Below, piece by piece: positions 18,509 to 28,949 of a stretch of DNA of 64,000 nucleotides. Origin of the DNA: Microbacterium sp. CH12i (GTDB lineage: Bacteria > Actinomycetota > Actinomycetes > Actinomycetales > Microbacteriaceae); contig NZ_JHET01000004.1 of NCBI RefSeq assembly GCF_000685355.1, forward strand, positions 1 through 64,000, read 5' to 3'. A program made the position numbers and the translations under genes. The notes below the pieces were generated by a model. It had not been told where the DNA came from. It saw only the letters and a program-made list of their open reading frames with translations, and did no database searches. The number at the start of each line of letters is the position of its first letter. Within the stretch, counting starts at the first letter, position 1.

Positions 18509-20643
18509 ATGACCGTGACGGAACTGCAGTGGACTGAGGTCGATCGACGTGCGGTGGATACCGCCCGAATTCTTGCGGCGGATGCCGTGGAGAAGGTCGG
18601 CAATGGCCACCCAGGGACGGCGATGAGTCTCGCTCCCGCCGCATACCTCCTTTACCAGCGCGTGCTGCGCCATGACCCGAGCGATGTTGACTGGCTTGGC
18701 CGTGACCGTTTCATCCTCTCAGTCGGACACTCCTCCCTCACCCAGTACGTGCAGCTTTACCTGGGCGGCTTCGGTCTCGAGCTCGACGACCTCAAGGCAT
18801 TGCGCACCTGGGGTTCGAAGACGCCGGGCCACCCCGAATTCGGACACACCAAGGGTGTGGAGATCACGACCGGTCCGCTCGGTCAGGGCCTCGCCTCTGC
18901 CGTCGGTTTCGCCTACGCAGCACGCTACGAGCGTGGCCTGTTCGACCCTGAGACCGCGGCTGGCAAGAGCCCGTTCGACCACTTCGTATACGTAATCGCC
19001 GGCGACGGAGATCTTCAGGAGGGCATCACCAGCGAGGCGAGCTCACTCGCCGGGCACCAGCAGCTGGGCAACCTGATCGCGATCTACGACTCGAACCAGA
19101 TTTCCATCGAGGATGACACCGACGTCGCCTTCACCGAAGATGTCGCCAAGCGCTACGAAGCGTACGGCTGGCACGTGAAGACCGTCGATTGGAAGAAGAC
19201 CGGCGAGTACGTCGAGGATGTCGCCGAGCTTTTCGCAGCTATCGAAGCTGCCAAGGGCGAAACAGGCAAGCCCTCGCTCATTATTCTCAAGACGATCATC
19301 GGCTGGCCTTCGCCCGGCAAGCAGAATTCCGGCAAGATTCACGGCTCCGCTCTCGGCGCCGATGAGCTCGCCGCAACGAAGAAGGTGCTGGGGTTTGATC
19401 CCGAGCAGCACTTCGCTGTCGCAGACGATGTGCTCTCGCACACTCGCGAGCTGGCTGATCGCGCTGCTGAAGAGCGCGCAGCATGGCAGGAGTCGTTTGA
19501 CGCCTGGGCAGCCGCCAACCCTGAGCGCAAGGCGCTGCTTGACCGCGTCGAGGCAAAGGAGCTCCCCGCCGACATCGCGGCAGCGCTCCCCGTCTTCGAG
19601 GCAGGCAAGGATGTTTCGACTCGCGCTGCCTCAGGACAGGTCATCAACGCTCTCGCCGCTGAGCTCCCCGAACTCTGGGGTGGGTCAGCTGACCTCGCAG
19701 AGTCGAACCTCACAACGATCAAGAATGCACCCTCGTTCATCCCGACCGAGTGGTCTACCCACGAATGGTCGGGAAACCCCTACGGGCGCGTGCTGCACTT
19801 CGGCATCCGCGAGCACGCCATGGGCGCGATCATCAATGGCATCGTGCTGCACGGTCCGACACGCGCATTCGGCGGCACCTTCCTTATCTTCAGCGACTAC
19901 ATGCGCCCGGCTGTTCGTCTGGCCGCGCTCATGAGCATCCCGAGCATCTACGTGTGGACACACGACTCCGTTGCTCTGGGTGAGGACGGACCCACGCACC
20001 AGCCGGTCGAGCAGATCGCAACGCTCCGCGCCATCCCGAACTTCACGCTGGTACGCCCGGCAGATGCGAACGAGACGTCCGTCGTCTGGCTCGAGTTGCT
20101 TCGCCGCCACGAGGGTCCGGCTGGCCTCGCGCTGACCCGTCAGAACATTCCGGTGTTCGAGCGCGGTCAAGGCGCGGCATCCGGCGACGAGTTCGCCGCC
20201 GCGGAGAACGCGACCAAGGGCGCCTACGTACTCGCCGAAGCACCAAACGGCACCCCGGACGCATCTTCATCGCCACCGGCTCAGAGGTGCAGCTTGCTGT
20301 TTCGGCCCGTGAGACACTCGCGGCCGAAGGCATCAACGCCCGCGTCGTATCTGCTCCGTCTCTGGAGTGGTTCGACGAGCAGGATGCCGCGTACCGCGAG
20401 TCTGTGCTTCCCGCAGCCGTCACGGCTCGCGTCTCGGTCGAGGCGGGCTCCGCCCTCAGCTGGCGCGGCATCGTCGGAGACAAGGGCCGCTCGATCGCGA
20501 TCGACCACTTCGGTGCTTCAGCCGACTACAAGACCCTGTTCCAGAAGTTCGGCATCACTACCGAGGCCGTCGTCGAGGCGGCTCGCGAGACCATCGCCGC
20601 CGCGAAAGCGACAGCAAAGACGAGCAACGAGGAGATCGCATGA
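18509..20643 (+). CDS. tkt: Transketolase (frameshifted near 20262)
   Basis: A thiamine-diphosphate enzyme of the non-oxidative pentose phosphate pathway. The N-terminal frame ([20 protein letters not shown]) has [30 protein letters not shown] and the ThDP/Mg motif [15 protein letters not shown], then [33 protein letters not shown]. Near 20262 the frame breaks (…TPDASSS); restoring one C (GACGC[C]ATC) gives [15 protein letters not shown] and continues to TSNEEIA, 711 residues in total. The stop overlaps tal. It is the first gene of the pentose-phosphate operon. Confidence 0.93.
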
Positions 20644-21751
20644 CCACCCCCACCTCATCCCTTCATGACGCCGGCGTCAGCATCTGGCTTGATGACCTCT
20701 CCCGCACTCGCATCAGCTCGGGCAACCTCGCCGAGCTGATTGAGTCGCGCAACGTCACCGGTGTGACTACCAACCCGACGATCTTCGCGAACGCGATCAC
20801 CGACAAGAACGACACCTCCTACGACGCTCAGGTCACAGAGCTCGCCGCCACCGGCGCGACCGCTGAAGAGGCCGTGTTCGCGGCCACCACGCAGGACGTT
20901 GCGGCAGCGCTCGACGTCTTCCGTCCCGTCTGGGAGGCGTCAGGCCACGTCGACGGTCGCGTCTCGATCGAGGTCTCCCCCGACCTCGCGCACGACACCG
21001 ACGGCACCGTCGCTCAGGCCAAGGAGCTGTGGGCCAAGGTCGACCGCCCGAACCTTCTTGTGAAGATCCCGGCCACCAAGGCGGGCCTTCCGGCAATTGC
21101 CAGGCAATCGGCGCGGGCATCAGCATCAACGTCACGCTGATCTTCAGCCTCGAGCGCTACGCCGATGTCATCGACGCATACCTCACGGGGCTCGAGACGG
21201 CGAAGGCCGCAGGCATTGACCTGTCGACCATCCAGTCGGTTGCTTCGTTCTTCGTGTCGCGTGTCGACACCGAGACAGACAAGCGTCTCACCGCCATCGG
21301 CACAGACGCCGCAATTGCTCTCAAGAGCAAGGCTGGCCTTGCCAACGCGCGGCTCGCCTACGAGTTGTTCGAGAAGACCTTCGCCGGTGACCGCGCCAAG
21401 GCGCTGCTGGATGCCGGTGCAAACCTGCAGCGTCCGCTCTGGGCATCGACCGGAGTCAAGGACCCCGCTCTTCCCGACACCCTCTACGTCACCGAACTCG
21501 TCGCCAAGGGCGTCGTGAACACGATGCCGGAGAAGACGCTCGAGGCAACTTTCGACCACGGCGTTATCACTGGCGACACCATCACCGGTGGTTATGAAGA
21601 GGCCCGTGCCGTTTTCGAGGAGCTTGCAGAGGTGGGCGTCGACTTCGCTGATGTCACGCAGGTGCTTGAGGACGAGGGCGTTGCAAAGTTCATCGATTCC
21701 TGGCATGACCTGCTCACCCAGGTCTCCGCGGGCCTTGAGGCTCAGCGATGA
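20640..21751 (+). CDS. tal: Transaldolase (frameshifted near 21100)
   Basis: Transfers a dihydroxyacetone unit between sugar phosphates. The N-terminal frame begins [20 protein letters not shown] with [15 protein letters not shown] and the Schiff-base Lys in [16 protein letters not shown]. It then breaks at about 21100. With one C restored it continues [20 protein letters not shown] ... [12 protein letters not shown], 370 residues, typical of the long actinobacterial form. ATGA overlaps on both sides (tkt and pgi) suggest translational coupling. Confidence 0.92.
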
Positions 21752-23355
21752 CTTTCGCAATCCACGCCTCTGGCGCGGCGAAGGTCGCGATCGACGAGGT
21801 TGTTCCCCAACTCGTCGGCGATCTCATCGCTTCGCGTATCACCGCGTTCGACTCGACGCTCTGGGGCGAGGCTGCTGAAGCCGAGGCTGCGAAGCGCCTC
21901 GGTTGGGTAGACGCCGTCTCGGTGTCGCGCCCGCTGGTTGCTGAGATCATCGCGCTGCGTGACGACCTGAAGGCGAAGGGTGTCCACCGCGTCGTCCTCG
22001 CTGGCATGGGAGGGTCTTCTCTCGCTCCCGAAGTCATCTCGCAGACGGCTGGCGTCGCTCTGACGATCCTTGACTCCACCGCTCCTGGCCAGGTGCTCGC
22101 TGCGCTGGATGACGGACTCGCAGAGACCGTGCTCGTCGTCTCGTCGAAGTCCGGATCCACTGTGGAGACGGACTCGCAGCGTCGCACTTTCGAGGCCGCG
22201 TTCCGCGACCTCGGCATCGACCCGACCGAGCGCATCGTGGTCGTCACCGACCCCGGATCGCCGCTTGACGTGTCGGCACGTGAAGCCGGTTACCGCGTGT
22301 TCAACGCGGACCCGAACGTCGGCGGCCGTTACTCCGCGCTGACAGCGTTCGGCCTCGTGCCATCAGGGCTTGCTGGTGTCGACATCGCTGAGCTCCTCGA
22401 CGAAGCAGAAGCGATGATGCTGCAGGTCGCGGTTGATGCGGCGGACAACCCCGCACTTCGCCTCGGCGCAGCGATTGCCGGGACAAGTCCGCGTCGCGAC
22501 AAGCTCGGCCTCATCACAGATGGCACGCACATCAACGGCTTGCCGGACTGGATCGAGCAGCTCATCGCGGAATCCACCGGCAAGCAGGGTACCGGCATCC
22601 TCCCGGTCGTCCTGCTCCCGGTTTCGCCTGAGCTCGATAGCCTGACGGCTGACCTCCAGATCGTGCGTCTGGTTGAGGATGCAAATGAGTTCCACCTGCA
22701 CGAGCGTCACCAGGGTGAGATCCTCATCAGCGGCTCGCTGGGTGCGAACATGCTCGTCTGGGAATATGCGACGGCAATTGCTGGCTACCTGCTGGGCATC
22801 GACCCGTTCGATCAGCCCGATGTCGAATCGGCGAAGGTCGCCACCCGCGCCCTGCTGGATGCCCGCCCAGAGCAGGCTCCCCCGGCATTCGTCGAAAACG
22901 GCATCGAGGTACGCGTCTCCGATCCCGCACTCGCAGCCTCAGGCAACATTGAAGCAGTGCTTGATGCTCTATGGGCCGAGCTGCCCGAAGACGGTTATGT
23001 GTCGATCCAGGCGTACGTAAACCGCCTCGAATTGCCTCAGTTGCAGGGTCTTCGCGAGCTTGTCGCGGCCGATTCCGGTCGCCCGACGACGTTCGGCTGG
23101 GGTCCGCGCTTCCTGCACTCAACAGGTCAGTATCACAAGGGCGGTCCTGCTCAGGGCGTATACCTGCAGATCCTGGAGCGCACTGACGTGGATCTTGAGA
23201 TCCCCGAGCGGCCATTCACATTCGGTCAGCTCATCCAGGCTCAAGCCGCCGGCGACGCAGGAGTCCTTGCCGAACACGGCCGACCGGTCGTGTCTCTGAC
23301 GATCACCGATGACTCGGCCGATGTCATCGCGCTCTTCGAAGCCGCCCAGAAGTAA
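21748..23355 (+). CDS. pgi: Glucose-6-phosphate isomerase
   Basis: A 535-residue intact frame in the sugar isomerase (SIS) family. [11 protein letters not shown] and [20 protein letters not shown] (phosphate-binding Ser/Thr) appear in the first half; further on are [20 protein letters not shown] and [18 protein letters not shown] near the C-terminus. This is the actinobacterial long-type PGI usually found with tal and zwf. It connects glycolytic glucose/fructose-6-phosphate with the pentose phosphate genes around it. Confidence 0.92.
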   Translation: MTFAIHASGAAKVAIDEVVPQLVGDLIASRITAFDSTLWGEAAEAEAAKRLGWVDAVSVSRPLVAEIIALRDDLKAKGVHRVVLAGMGGSSLAPEVISQTAGVALTILDSTAPGQVLAALDDGLAETVLVVSSKSGSTVETDSQRRTFEAAFRDLGIDPTERIVVVTDPGSPLDVSAREAGYRVFNADPNVGGRYSALTAFGLVPSGLAGVDIAELLDEAEAMMLQVAVDAADNPALRLGAAIAGTSPRRDKLGLITDGTHINGLPDWIEQLIAESTGKQGTGILPVVLLPVSPELDSLTADLQIVRLVEDANEFHLHERHQGEILISGSLGANMLVWEYATAIAGYLLGIDPFDQPDVESAKVATRALLDARPEQAPPAFVENGIEVRVSDPALAASGNIEAVLDALWAELPEDGYVSIQAYVNRLELPQLQGLRELVAADSGRPTTFGWGPRFLHSTGQYHKGGPAQGVYLQILERTDVDLEIPERPFTFGQLIQAQAAGDAGVLAEHGRPVVSLTITDDSADVIALFEAAQK

Positions 23356-23388
23356 TTCAGAACAAGTCAGTAGGAGAATCCCCCGCCG

Positions 23389-24938
23389 ATGACCGTTCCC
23401 GTATCACGCGGCCACAACCCGCTGCGAGACCCAGACGACCGTCGCCTTAATCGCATCGCAGGTCCCAGCGCGCTGGTGATCTTCGGTGTGACCGGTGATC
23501 TGTCGCGCAAGAAGCTCATGCCTGCGGTGTACGACCTGGCAAACCGCGGGCTTCTGCCCCCTGGGTTCGCACTGGTCGGCTTCGCACGTCGCGACTGGGC
23601 TGACCAGGACTTCGCACAGGTGGTTTATGAGGCGGTGAAGAAGCATGCTCGCACCGAGTTCCGCGAGGAGACGTGGCAGCAGCTTTTGCAGGGCATCCGC
23701 TTTGTCTCCGGTGAATTCGACAACCCGGAGTCGTTCCAGAAGCTTCGTGAGACGGTCGAGAAGCTTGACATCGAACGCGGCACCATGGGCAACCACGCGT
23801 ATTACCTCTCGATCCCCCCCGAAGTCGTTCCCGCTCGTTGCTAAGCAGCTGAAGGATTCTGGGCTCGTCGGGGGAAAATCGTGGCGACGATCAGTGGCGT
23901 CGTGTCGTCATCGAGAAGCCATTCGGACACGACCTGGATTCTGCGCGCGCGTTGAACAAGGCGCTTGAAGTGGCGTTCCCCGCCGACTCGATCTTCCGCA
24001 TCGACCACTACCTCGGCAAGGAGACGGTCCAGAACATCCTGGCGCTGCGCTTCGCAAACGAGTTGTACGAACCGATCTGGAACCGAAACTACGTCGACCA
24101 CGTGCAGATCACGATGGCCGAGGACATCGGGGTGGGCGGTCGCGCGGGGTACTACGACGGCATCGGCGCTGCGCGCGACGTCATCCAGAACCACCTGCTG
24201 CAGCTATTGGCGCTCACCGCGATGGAAGAGCCGATCAGCCTGTCGGCCGAGCACTTGCGCGCCGAGAAGGAGAAAGTCCTCGCGGCTGTCACCCTTCCCG
24301 ACGATCTGTCACTCGCCACCGCGCGCGGACAGTACGCCGGCGGCTGGCAGGGCGGCGAACAGGTCGACGGGTTCCTTGACGAAGACGGCATGAACCCGGA
24401 CTCGATCACCGAGACCTACGCCGCCATCAAGCTCGAGATCGCTACTCGTCGATGGGCAGGAGTTCCGTTCTACCTGCGCAGCGGCAAGCGTCTCGGCCGA
24501 CGCGTCACCGAGATCGCCGTGGTATTCAACCGCGCGCCAGAGCACCTGTTCGGTCGCGGCAACGCGGCAGAGCTCGGTCAGAATGCGCTCGTCATCCGTG
24601 TGCAGCCCGACGAGGGCGTCACGATCCGCTTCGGCTCCAAGGTTCCTGGCACTGGTACGAATGTGCGCGACGTGACCATGGACTTCGGCTATGGCCACGC
24701 CTTCACCGAGGCGAGCCCAGAAGCCTATGAGCGCCTCATCCTCGACGTGTTGCTCGGCGATCCGCCGCTGTTCCCGCGGCATGAAGAGGTCGAGTTGAGT
24801 TGGAAGATTCTCGACCCTGTTGAGGAGTACTGGGCTGGCGAAGGCGGACCGCTCGAGCAATATGCTCCCGGTTCGTGGGGGCCGGCATCCGCTGACGCCC
24901 TCCTAGCCCGCGACGGACGAGTCTGGAGACGACCGTGA
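23389..24938 (+). CDS. zwf: Glucose-6-phosphate 1-dehydrogenase (two one-base insertions, near 23816 and 23872)
   Basis: First step of the oxidative pentose phosphate pathway, producing NADPH. The N-terminal frame has VIFGVTGDLSRKKLMPAVYD, a Rossmann nucleotide site. An extra C in the C7 run at about 23814-23820 and an extra G in the G5 run at about 23869-23873 break the frame. Removing both gives YYLSIPPKSFPLVAKQL then IEKPFGHDLDSA, followed by the active-site RIDHYLGKETVQN, in 515 residues. AGGAGAATC precedes the ATG. The 3' end overlaps opcA. Confidence 0.93.
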
Positions 24939-25870
24939 TCATCGACCTTCCCGACACGACCGTGAGTCAGGTTGCCAAGCAGCTTGTCAAGGTACGCGAA
25001 GAGGGTGGCGCTGTCGCCCTCGGCCGCGTGCTGACGCTCATCATCTCGGCACGCAACGGCGTTGCTGAAGCTGCGATTGATGCCGCCAATGACGCCTCCC
25101 GTGAGCACCCGATGCGTGTCATCGTGCTCACGACTGGAGACGGTGAGGCTCGTCTCGACGCGCAGATCCGCGTCGGTGGGGATGCCGGAGCCAGCGAGGT
25201 TGTGGTGCTCCGTGCCTACGGCGACGCCGCAAGCAACGAGGAGAGCCTCGTGACTGGCTTGTTGCTTCCGGACGCTCCCGTCGTTGCGTGGTGGCCCGAA
25301 GATGCTCCAGAGAATCCGGCGTCCTCACCGCTTGGCCACATCGCACAGCGCCGCATCACGGACGCGGCGACCGCATCTGACGTTCGCGCCCGTCTGTCCT
25401 TGCGGGGAAAGACGCATGCGCCGGGCGACACCGATCTGGCGTGGACGCGACTTACCCACTGGCGTGAGCAGCTTGCGGCAGTGCTCGACCAACCCCCGTA
25501 CGAGACGATCACGTCCGCCGAAGTCCTTGGCGCCGCCGCTTCGCCGTCGACTGCATTGCTGGCTGCGTGGTTGCAGCTTTCGCTGGATGTCCCAGTGCGC
25601 TGGCATTTCGAGGATCCCTCGCACTGGCAAGCCGGTATCAAGTCGGTCCGTCTGACCCGCGCGAGTGGGGACATCCTTTTGGAGCGTCCGGAGACCAGCG
25701 TCGCTGTGCTCACGCAACCAGGTCAGCCGGATCATGACCTGCATCTGCCGCGGCGTACCCTGCGCGAATGCCTCGCCGAGGAACTGCGTCGACTGGATCC
25801 TGATGTCCTGTACGGTCGAGTGATCACAGAGGGCTGGGAGAAGTTGGGCCCACCCGAGACCGGAGAGTAA
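24935..25870 (+). CDS. opcA: Glucose-6-phosphate dehydrogenase assembly protein OpcA
   Basis: A 311-residue protein of the OpcA/actinobacterial Zwf-partner family, required for full G6PDH assembly and activity. It begins MIIDLPDTTVSQVAKQLVKV and contains GLLLPDAPVVAWWPEDAPENP, the family signature, and ending RVITEGWEKLGPPETGE. It starts by ATGA overlap inside the zwf stop. The zwf-opcA-pgl order is diagnostic of actinobacteria. Confidence 0.93.
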   Translation: MIIDLPDTTVSQVAKQLVKVREEGGAVALGRVLTLIISARNGVAEAAIDAANDASREHPMRVIVLTTGDGEARLDAQIRVGGDAGASEVVVLRAYGDAASNEESLVTGLLLPDAPVVAWWPEDAPENPASSPLGHIAQRRITDAATASDVRARLSLRGKTHAPGDTDLAWTRLTHWREQLAAVLDQPPYETITSAEVLGAAASPSTALLAAWLQLSLDVPVRWHFEDPSHWQAGIKSVRLTRASGDILLERPETSVAVLTQPGQPDHDLHLPRRTLRECLAEELRRLDPDVLYGRVITEGWEKLGPPETGE

Positions 25871-25875
25871 TTCGC

Positions 25876-26654
25876 ATGCAGGCATCATCCGCTGACAAGC
25901 TCGTCGTCGTTGAGTCAACCCCGGCGGCCGTTGCTGAGCGCGTCGCCGATCGATTCCTGATGCGCGTACGTGCACGCACGAAGGACGGCAGAGTCGCCCA
26001 CGTCGCCCTCACCGGGGGGACGACGGGCGCCGCTGTTCTCCGCGCTGTTGCCGCACATCCGAAGGTCGGCAAGATCGACTGGTCGCTCGTGCACTTCTGG
26101 TGGGGGGACGAGCGTTACGTCGCCCACGATGATGCCGACCGAAACGCGTTGCAATCGCGCGAGGCATTGCTGGATCACATCGCTGTTCCGGCCGAGAACG
26201 TGCACGAGATCGCCGCTTCCGATAGCGGACTCACACTTGATGAGGCTGCCGAAGCGTATGCGAGCGAACTCGCGAAGTTCGCCCACGATGATCTGTCCTG
26301 GCCATCATTCGCCGTGTGCTTTCTCGCGTCGGCTCCGACGGGCACATCGCGTCACTCTTCCCTGACCGCTCCGAGGTCACCGAGACGGATGCCACGGCAC
26401 TCCCTGTTCGTGACTCGCCCAAGCTTCCGGCGGAGCGGGTCACACTGACTCGTCCGGTGATCAATTCATCAAAGCGGGTCTGGCTGGTGCTCACTGGCGC
26501 TGACAAGGCGGCAGCTCTCGGTCTCGCACTTGCGGGAGCGAGCTACACGAATGTTCCGGCAGCCGGCGCAAAGGGACGCAAACGCACGATCTTCTTCGTG
26601 GATCAGGCCGCGGCCGCCGAGGTATCTGAAGACCTCATCGACCAGGCTTACTGA
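25876..26654 (+). CDS. pgl: 6-phosphogluconolactonase (frameshifted near 26325)
   Basis: Hydrolyses 6-phosphogluconolactone, the product of Zwf. The first frame has VALTGGTTGAAVLRAV and WSLVHFWWGDERYV, then breaks at ...AVCFLASAPTG. Restoring one G at about 26325 gives FLGVGSDGHIASLFPDRSEV and continues to AAEVSEDLIDQAY, 259 residues in total, normal for DevB/SOL-type lactonase. It lies 5 bases after opcA and overlaps the convergent transporter by 7 bases. Confidence 0.9.
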
Positions 26655-27643
26655 TCGGGCGTCTCTGCCCCGTCGCTCCCCCGGCGGATGCCGAGTTCCT
26701 GACTTTCGCTGAGCACCTGCGGGTGGAAGCGGGCAAGCCCCACCACACCCCAGACCGCGATCGCGCCGGCGACGCCGAAGCACGCGAAAACCCACGGCGG
26801 TGCGGCGGCGGCCTCACCAAGAACAACCATCCCGATGAGCACGGCGATGAGCGGGTCGACAACCGTAAGCCCGGCGATCACCAGGTCAGGCGGCCCTGAA
26901 CTGTAGGCGGTCTGCACGAAGTAGGCGCCCACGGCCGCGGCTGAAATCAATGCGATGACGCACACCACGGTGATCCAGTCGAATTGGCCGGTCTTCACGC
27001 GCTCGATAACCGCTTTGGCAAGCGTCGCTACAAAGCCGTAGAGGACGCCGGCACCAACGACGTAGAACAGTGCGCGCATCCGGCGACGAAGAACCAGCCA
27101 GCAGGCGCCGAGGAGGATGATCACGACGAGGAGAATCGCGAGTATCACGAAGAGTTGACGATCAGATATGCGCTGCTCGGTTGCGAAGATCGCCGCGAAG
27201 AACACAAAGATGAAGATGCCACCGACGCACGCCGAGATCGAGATCAGCGACTGTCGTGTTGGCGAGTGACCCGTGATTCTGGCGTTCAGCAGTGTGGTGA
27301 TCACCAGGGCGATCGCGCCGAGCGGCTGCACAACGATCAACGGTGCGATCGACAGTGCTGCCAGCTGGCAGAGGATCGCCAGCCCGAGCATGATCGTGCC
27401 CAGAATCCAGGAGGGTCTGGTCAGCAGGCGCCTGAGCTGTTCGCCGGTGAGGCCCGTTGCGCCGTCTGCGCCGCTGAGCTTCTCAACCTTTTCAACGCCG
27501 CGGTGCTGGTACTGCGCACCGAACGACATAAACACGGCACCGGCAAGAGCGAGCGGGATCCCCAAGAGGAGTGCGGGGTTCTGGAAGGCACCGACGAGCT
27601 GGTCGCCGACATCTGCACCTGTCACCCACACACCTACGCTCAC
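26648..27643 (-). CDS. DMT-superfamily / NIPA-like membrane transporter
   Basis: A 331-residue polytopic protein with about nine hydrophobic segments. The start GTG is followed by PALLLGIPLALAGAVFMSFG. A QYQHRG segment follows the first helix, and LAALSIAPLIVVQPLGAIAL and TVVDPLIAVLIGMVVLGEAA match the EamA/NIPA-type repeat. NIPA relatives move Mg2+, while others are multidrug or metabolite exporters; the substrate is unknown. It is convergent with pgl and divergent from def. Confidence 0.78.
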   Translation of the reverse strand: MSVGVWVTGADVGDQLVGAFQNPALLLGIPLALAGAVFMSFGAQYQHRGVEKVEKLSGADGATGLTGEQLRRLLTRPSWILGTIMLGLAILCQLAALSIAPLIVVQPLGAIALVITTLLNARITGHSPTRQSLISISACVGGIFIFVFFAAIFATEQRISDRQLFVILAILLVVIILLGACWLVLRRRMRALFYVVGAGVLYGFVATLAKAVIERVKTGQFDWITVVCVIALISAAAVGAYFVQTAYSSGPPDLVIAGLTVVDPLIAVLIGMVVLGEAAAAPPWVFACFGVAGAIAVWGVVGLARFHPQVLSESQELGIRRGSDGAETPDQ

Positions 27644-27686
27644 ATTGAAACCCTACCCGGCGCATCGCTCACAGTAGGGTTGTGGC

Positions 27687-28253
27687 GTGGCTGTTCTTCC
27701 GATTCGCATCATTGGCGACCCTGTTCTGCATTCCCCGGCATCCCTCGTCGATGAGATCACCGACGAGATTCGCACCCTCGTCGCCGACATGTACGAGACG
27801 ATGGATGCCGCGCCCGGCGTCGGTCTCGCTGCACCGCAGGTCGGCGTACCCCTGCGTATCTACACGTACTCATACGTCGATGACGACGAGCAACCATGGC
27901 GGGGCGTGCTCATCAACCCCGTGCTGTGGATCTCGCCCCCTGAACCGGGCGCCCCCGATCCGGACGAAGAGTCCGAGGGCTGCCTGTCGTTCCCTGGTGA
28001 GCGTTTCCCTCTTCGCCGCTCCGACCGTGTTCTCCTGACCGCGATCGACCTCGAGGGCGCGGCTGTGCGCATCGAGGTCGACGGATGGCGGGCGCGCATC
28101 ATGCAGCACGAGTTCGATCATCTTGACGGCATCCTCTACGTCGACAGGTTGTCAGATGGCGACTGGAAAACGGTTCAGAAGATCGCCCGAAAACGCGGCT
28201 GGGGTAAGCCGGGCGTGAGTTGGACACCAGGTATCGACGACCTCGAGAGCTAG
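27687..28253 (+). CDS. def: Peptide deformylase
   Basis: The 188-residue metalloenzyme removes the formyl group from nascent Met, acting just before methionyl aminopeptidase. All three motifs are present: GVGLAAPQVG (about 47-56), EGCLSFPGE with the metal Cys, and QHEFDHLDGILY with the HExxH-type HEFDH. It starts with GTG (GTG GCT GTT CTT). The length is normal. Confidence 0.94.
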   Translation: MAVLPIRIIGDPVLHSPASLVDEITDEIRTLVADMYETMDAAPGVGLAAPQVGVPLRIYTYSYVDDDEQPWRGVLINPVLWISPPEPGAPDPDEESEGCLSFPGERFPLRRSDRVLLTAIDLEGAAVRIEVDGWRARIMQHEFDHLDGILYVDRLSDGDWKTVQKIARKRGWGKPGVSWTPGIDDLES

Positions 28254-28726
28254 GCGCGTACAGCGTTTCGAGCAACCTCATCGGTGGCGGCGGGGCCGAC
28301 GCTCAGCGCGATGAAAGCACCGGCGAGGTCACTGAGGGATCAAACATCGACATCTTCTCGCTGAAGGTCGGCGACTGCATGCCCGCAAGCGACACGTCGG
28401 GCGAAATCACGGATGCCGATGTGGTGCCTTGCTCCGAACCGCACACAGACGAGGTTTTCTTCGACTTTGAACTCGCCGAAGGGGACCTTCCGAGTGACGA
28501 AGAGATCCAGGCCGAGGTCGAAGCACAGTGCGTGCCCGCGTTCACTGAGTTCGTTGGTGTGGACTACTACGACTCCACGCTCGACTTCTGGTGGCTGACT
28601 CCCACCGAGGCAACCTGGACCCAGGCCGACGACCGCCTGGTGCAGTGCGTGATCTACGAGCCCGACCCGGCCGACCCGAGCGCAAGTCTTGACGTCACCG
28701 GTTCACTGGCGGGCGCCGCGCGCTAA
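28220..28726 (+). CDS. Septum formation family protein, signal peptide missing (probably 5'-truncated)
   Basis: The frame from about 28260 encodes SNLIGGGGADAQRDESTGEV..., then SLKVGDCMPASD, VPCSEPHTDEVFF, AQCVPAFTEFVG and LVQCVIYEP. This Cys-paired pattern (KVGDC ... CSEPHTDE ... C ... C) is that of secreted septum-formation/DUF4190-associated domains. Such proteins normally begin with a signal peptide or lipobox just before the Gly-rich linker. Here the linker follows directly on the def stop; the only ATG (28220) lies inside def and yields no hydrophobic segment. A short deletion or assembly collapse of the 5' end is likely. Confidence 0.65.
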   Translation: MDTRYRRPRELGAYSVSSNLIGGGGADAQRDESTGEVTEGSNIDIFSLKVGDCMPASDTSGEITDADVVPCSEPHTDEVFFDFELAEGDLPSDEEIQAEVEAQCVPAFTEFVGVDYYDSTLDFWWLTPTEATWTQADDRLVQCVIYEPDPADPSASLDVTGSLAGAAR

Positions 28727-28744
28727 GCAGAGTGATCTGAAATA

Positions 28745-28776
28745 GAAGAGGCCCCGCCGTCAGGCGGGGCCTCTTC
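28745..28776. terminator. Bidirectional hairpin terminator
   Basis: GAAGAGGCCCCGCC (28745-28758) and GGCGGGGCCTCTTC (28763-28776) form a perfect 14-bp stem with a 4-base loop. It sits 18 bases after the septum-type gene and just beyond the 3' end of the convergent tRNA, and probably serves both. Confidence 0.8.
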
Positions 28777-28782
28777 GCTTGC

Positions 28783-28855
28783 TCCCCCGGCTTGGACTCG
28801 AACCAAGAACCTGCCGATTAACAGTCGGCTGCTCTGCCAATTGAGCTATCGGGGA
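28783..28855 (-). tRNA. tRNA-Asn (anticodon GTT)
   Basis: The minus strand folds as a 73-base cloverleaf without encoded CCA. It has D-stem GCTC/GAGC, anticodon stem GCCGA/TCGGC with loop CTGTTAA (anticodon GTT, Asn), and T-stem CTTGG/CCAAG with loop TTCGAGT. The acceptor stem TCCCCGA / CCGGGGG has a T1-G72 wobble and an A7-C66 mismatch, slightly weak. The next base is the discriminator A. Confidence 0.93.
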
Positions 28856-28949
28856 TCAGGCGTTGTCGCCGAAGCAACTCTACGATCTTAGCAAACTCCC
28901 ACACGTGCTCGCGACACCGGCGTGACCTCTCGGGCGTGTCGCAGGACAG

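Noticed and set aside
20230..20300. Programmed ribosomal frameshifting in tkt and the other broken genes
   Set aside because: No shared slippery heptamer or downstream structure; the events occur in many unrelated genes and in both directions, which fits sequence error better.
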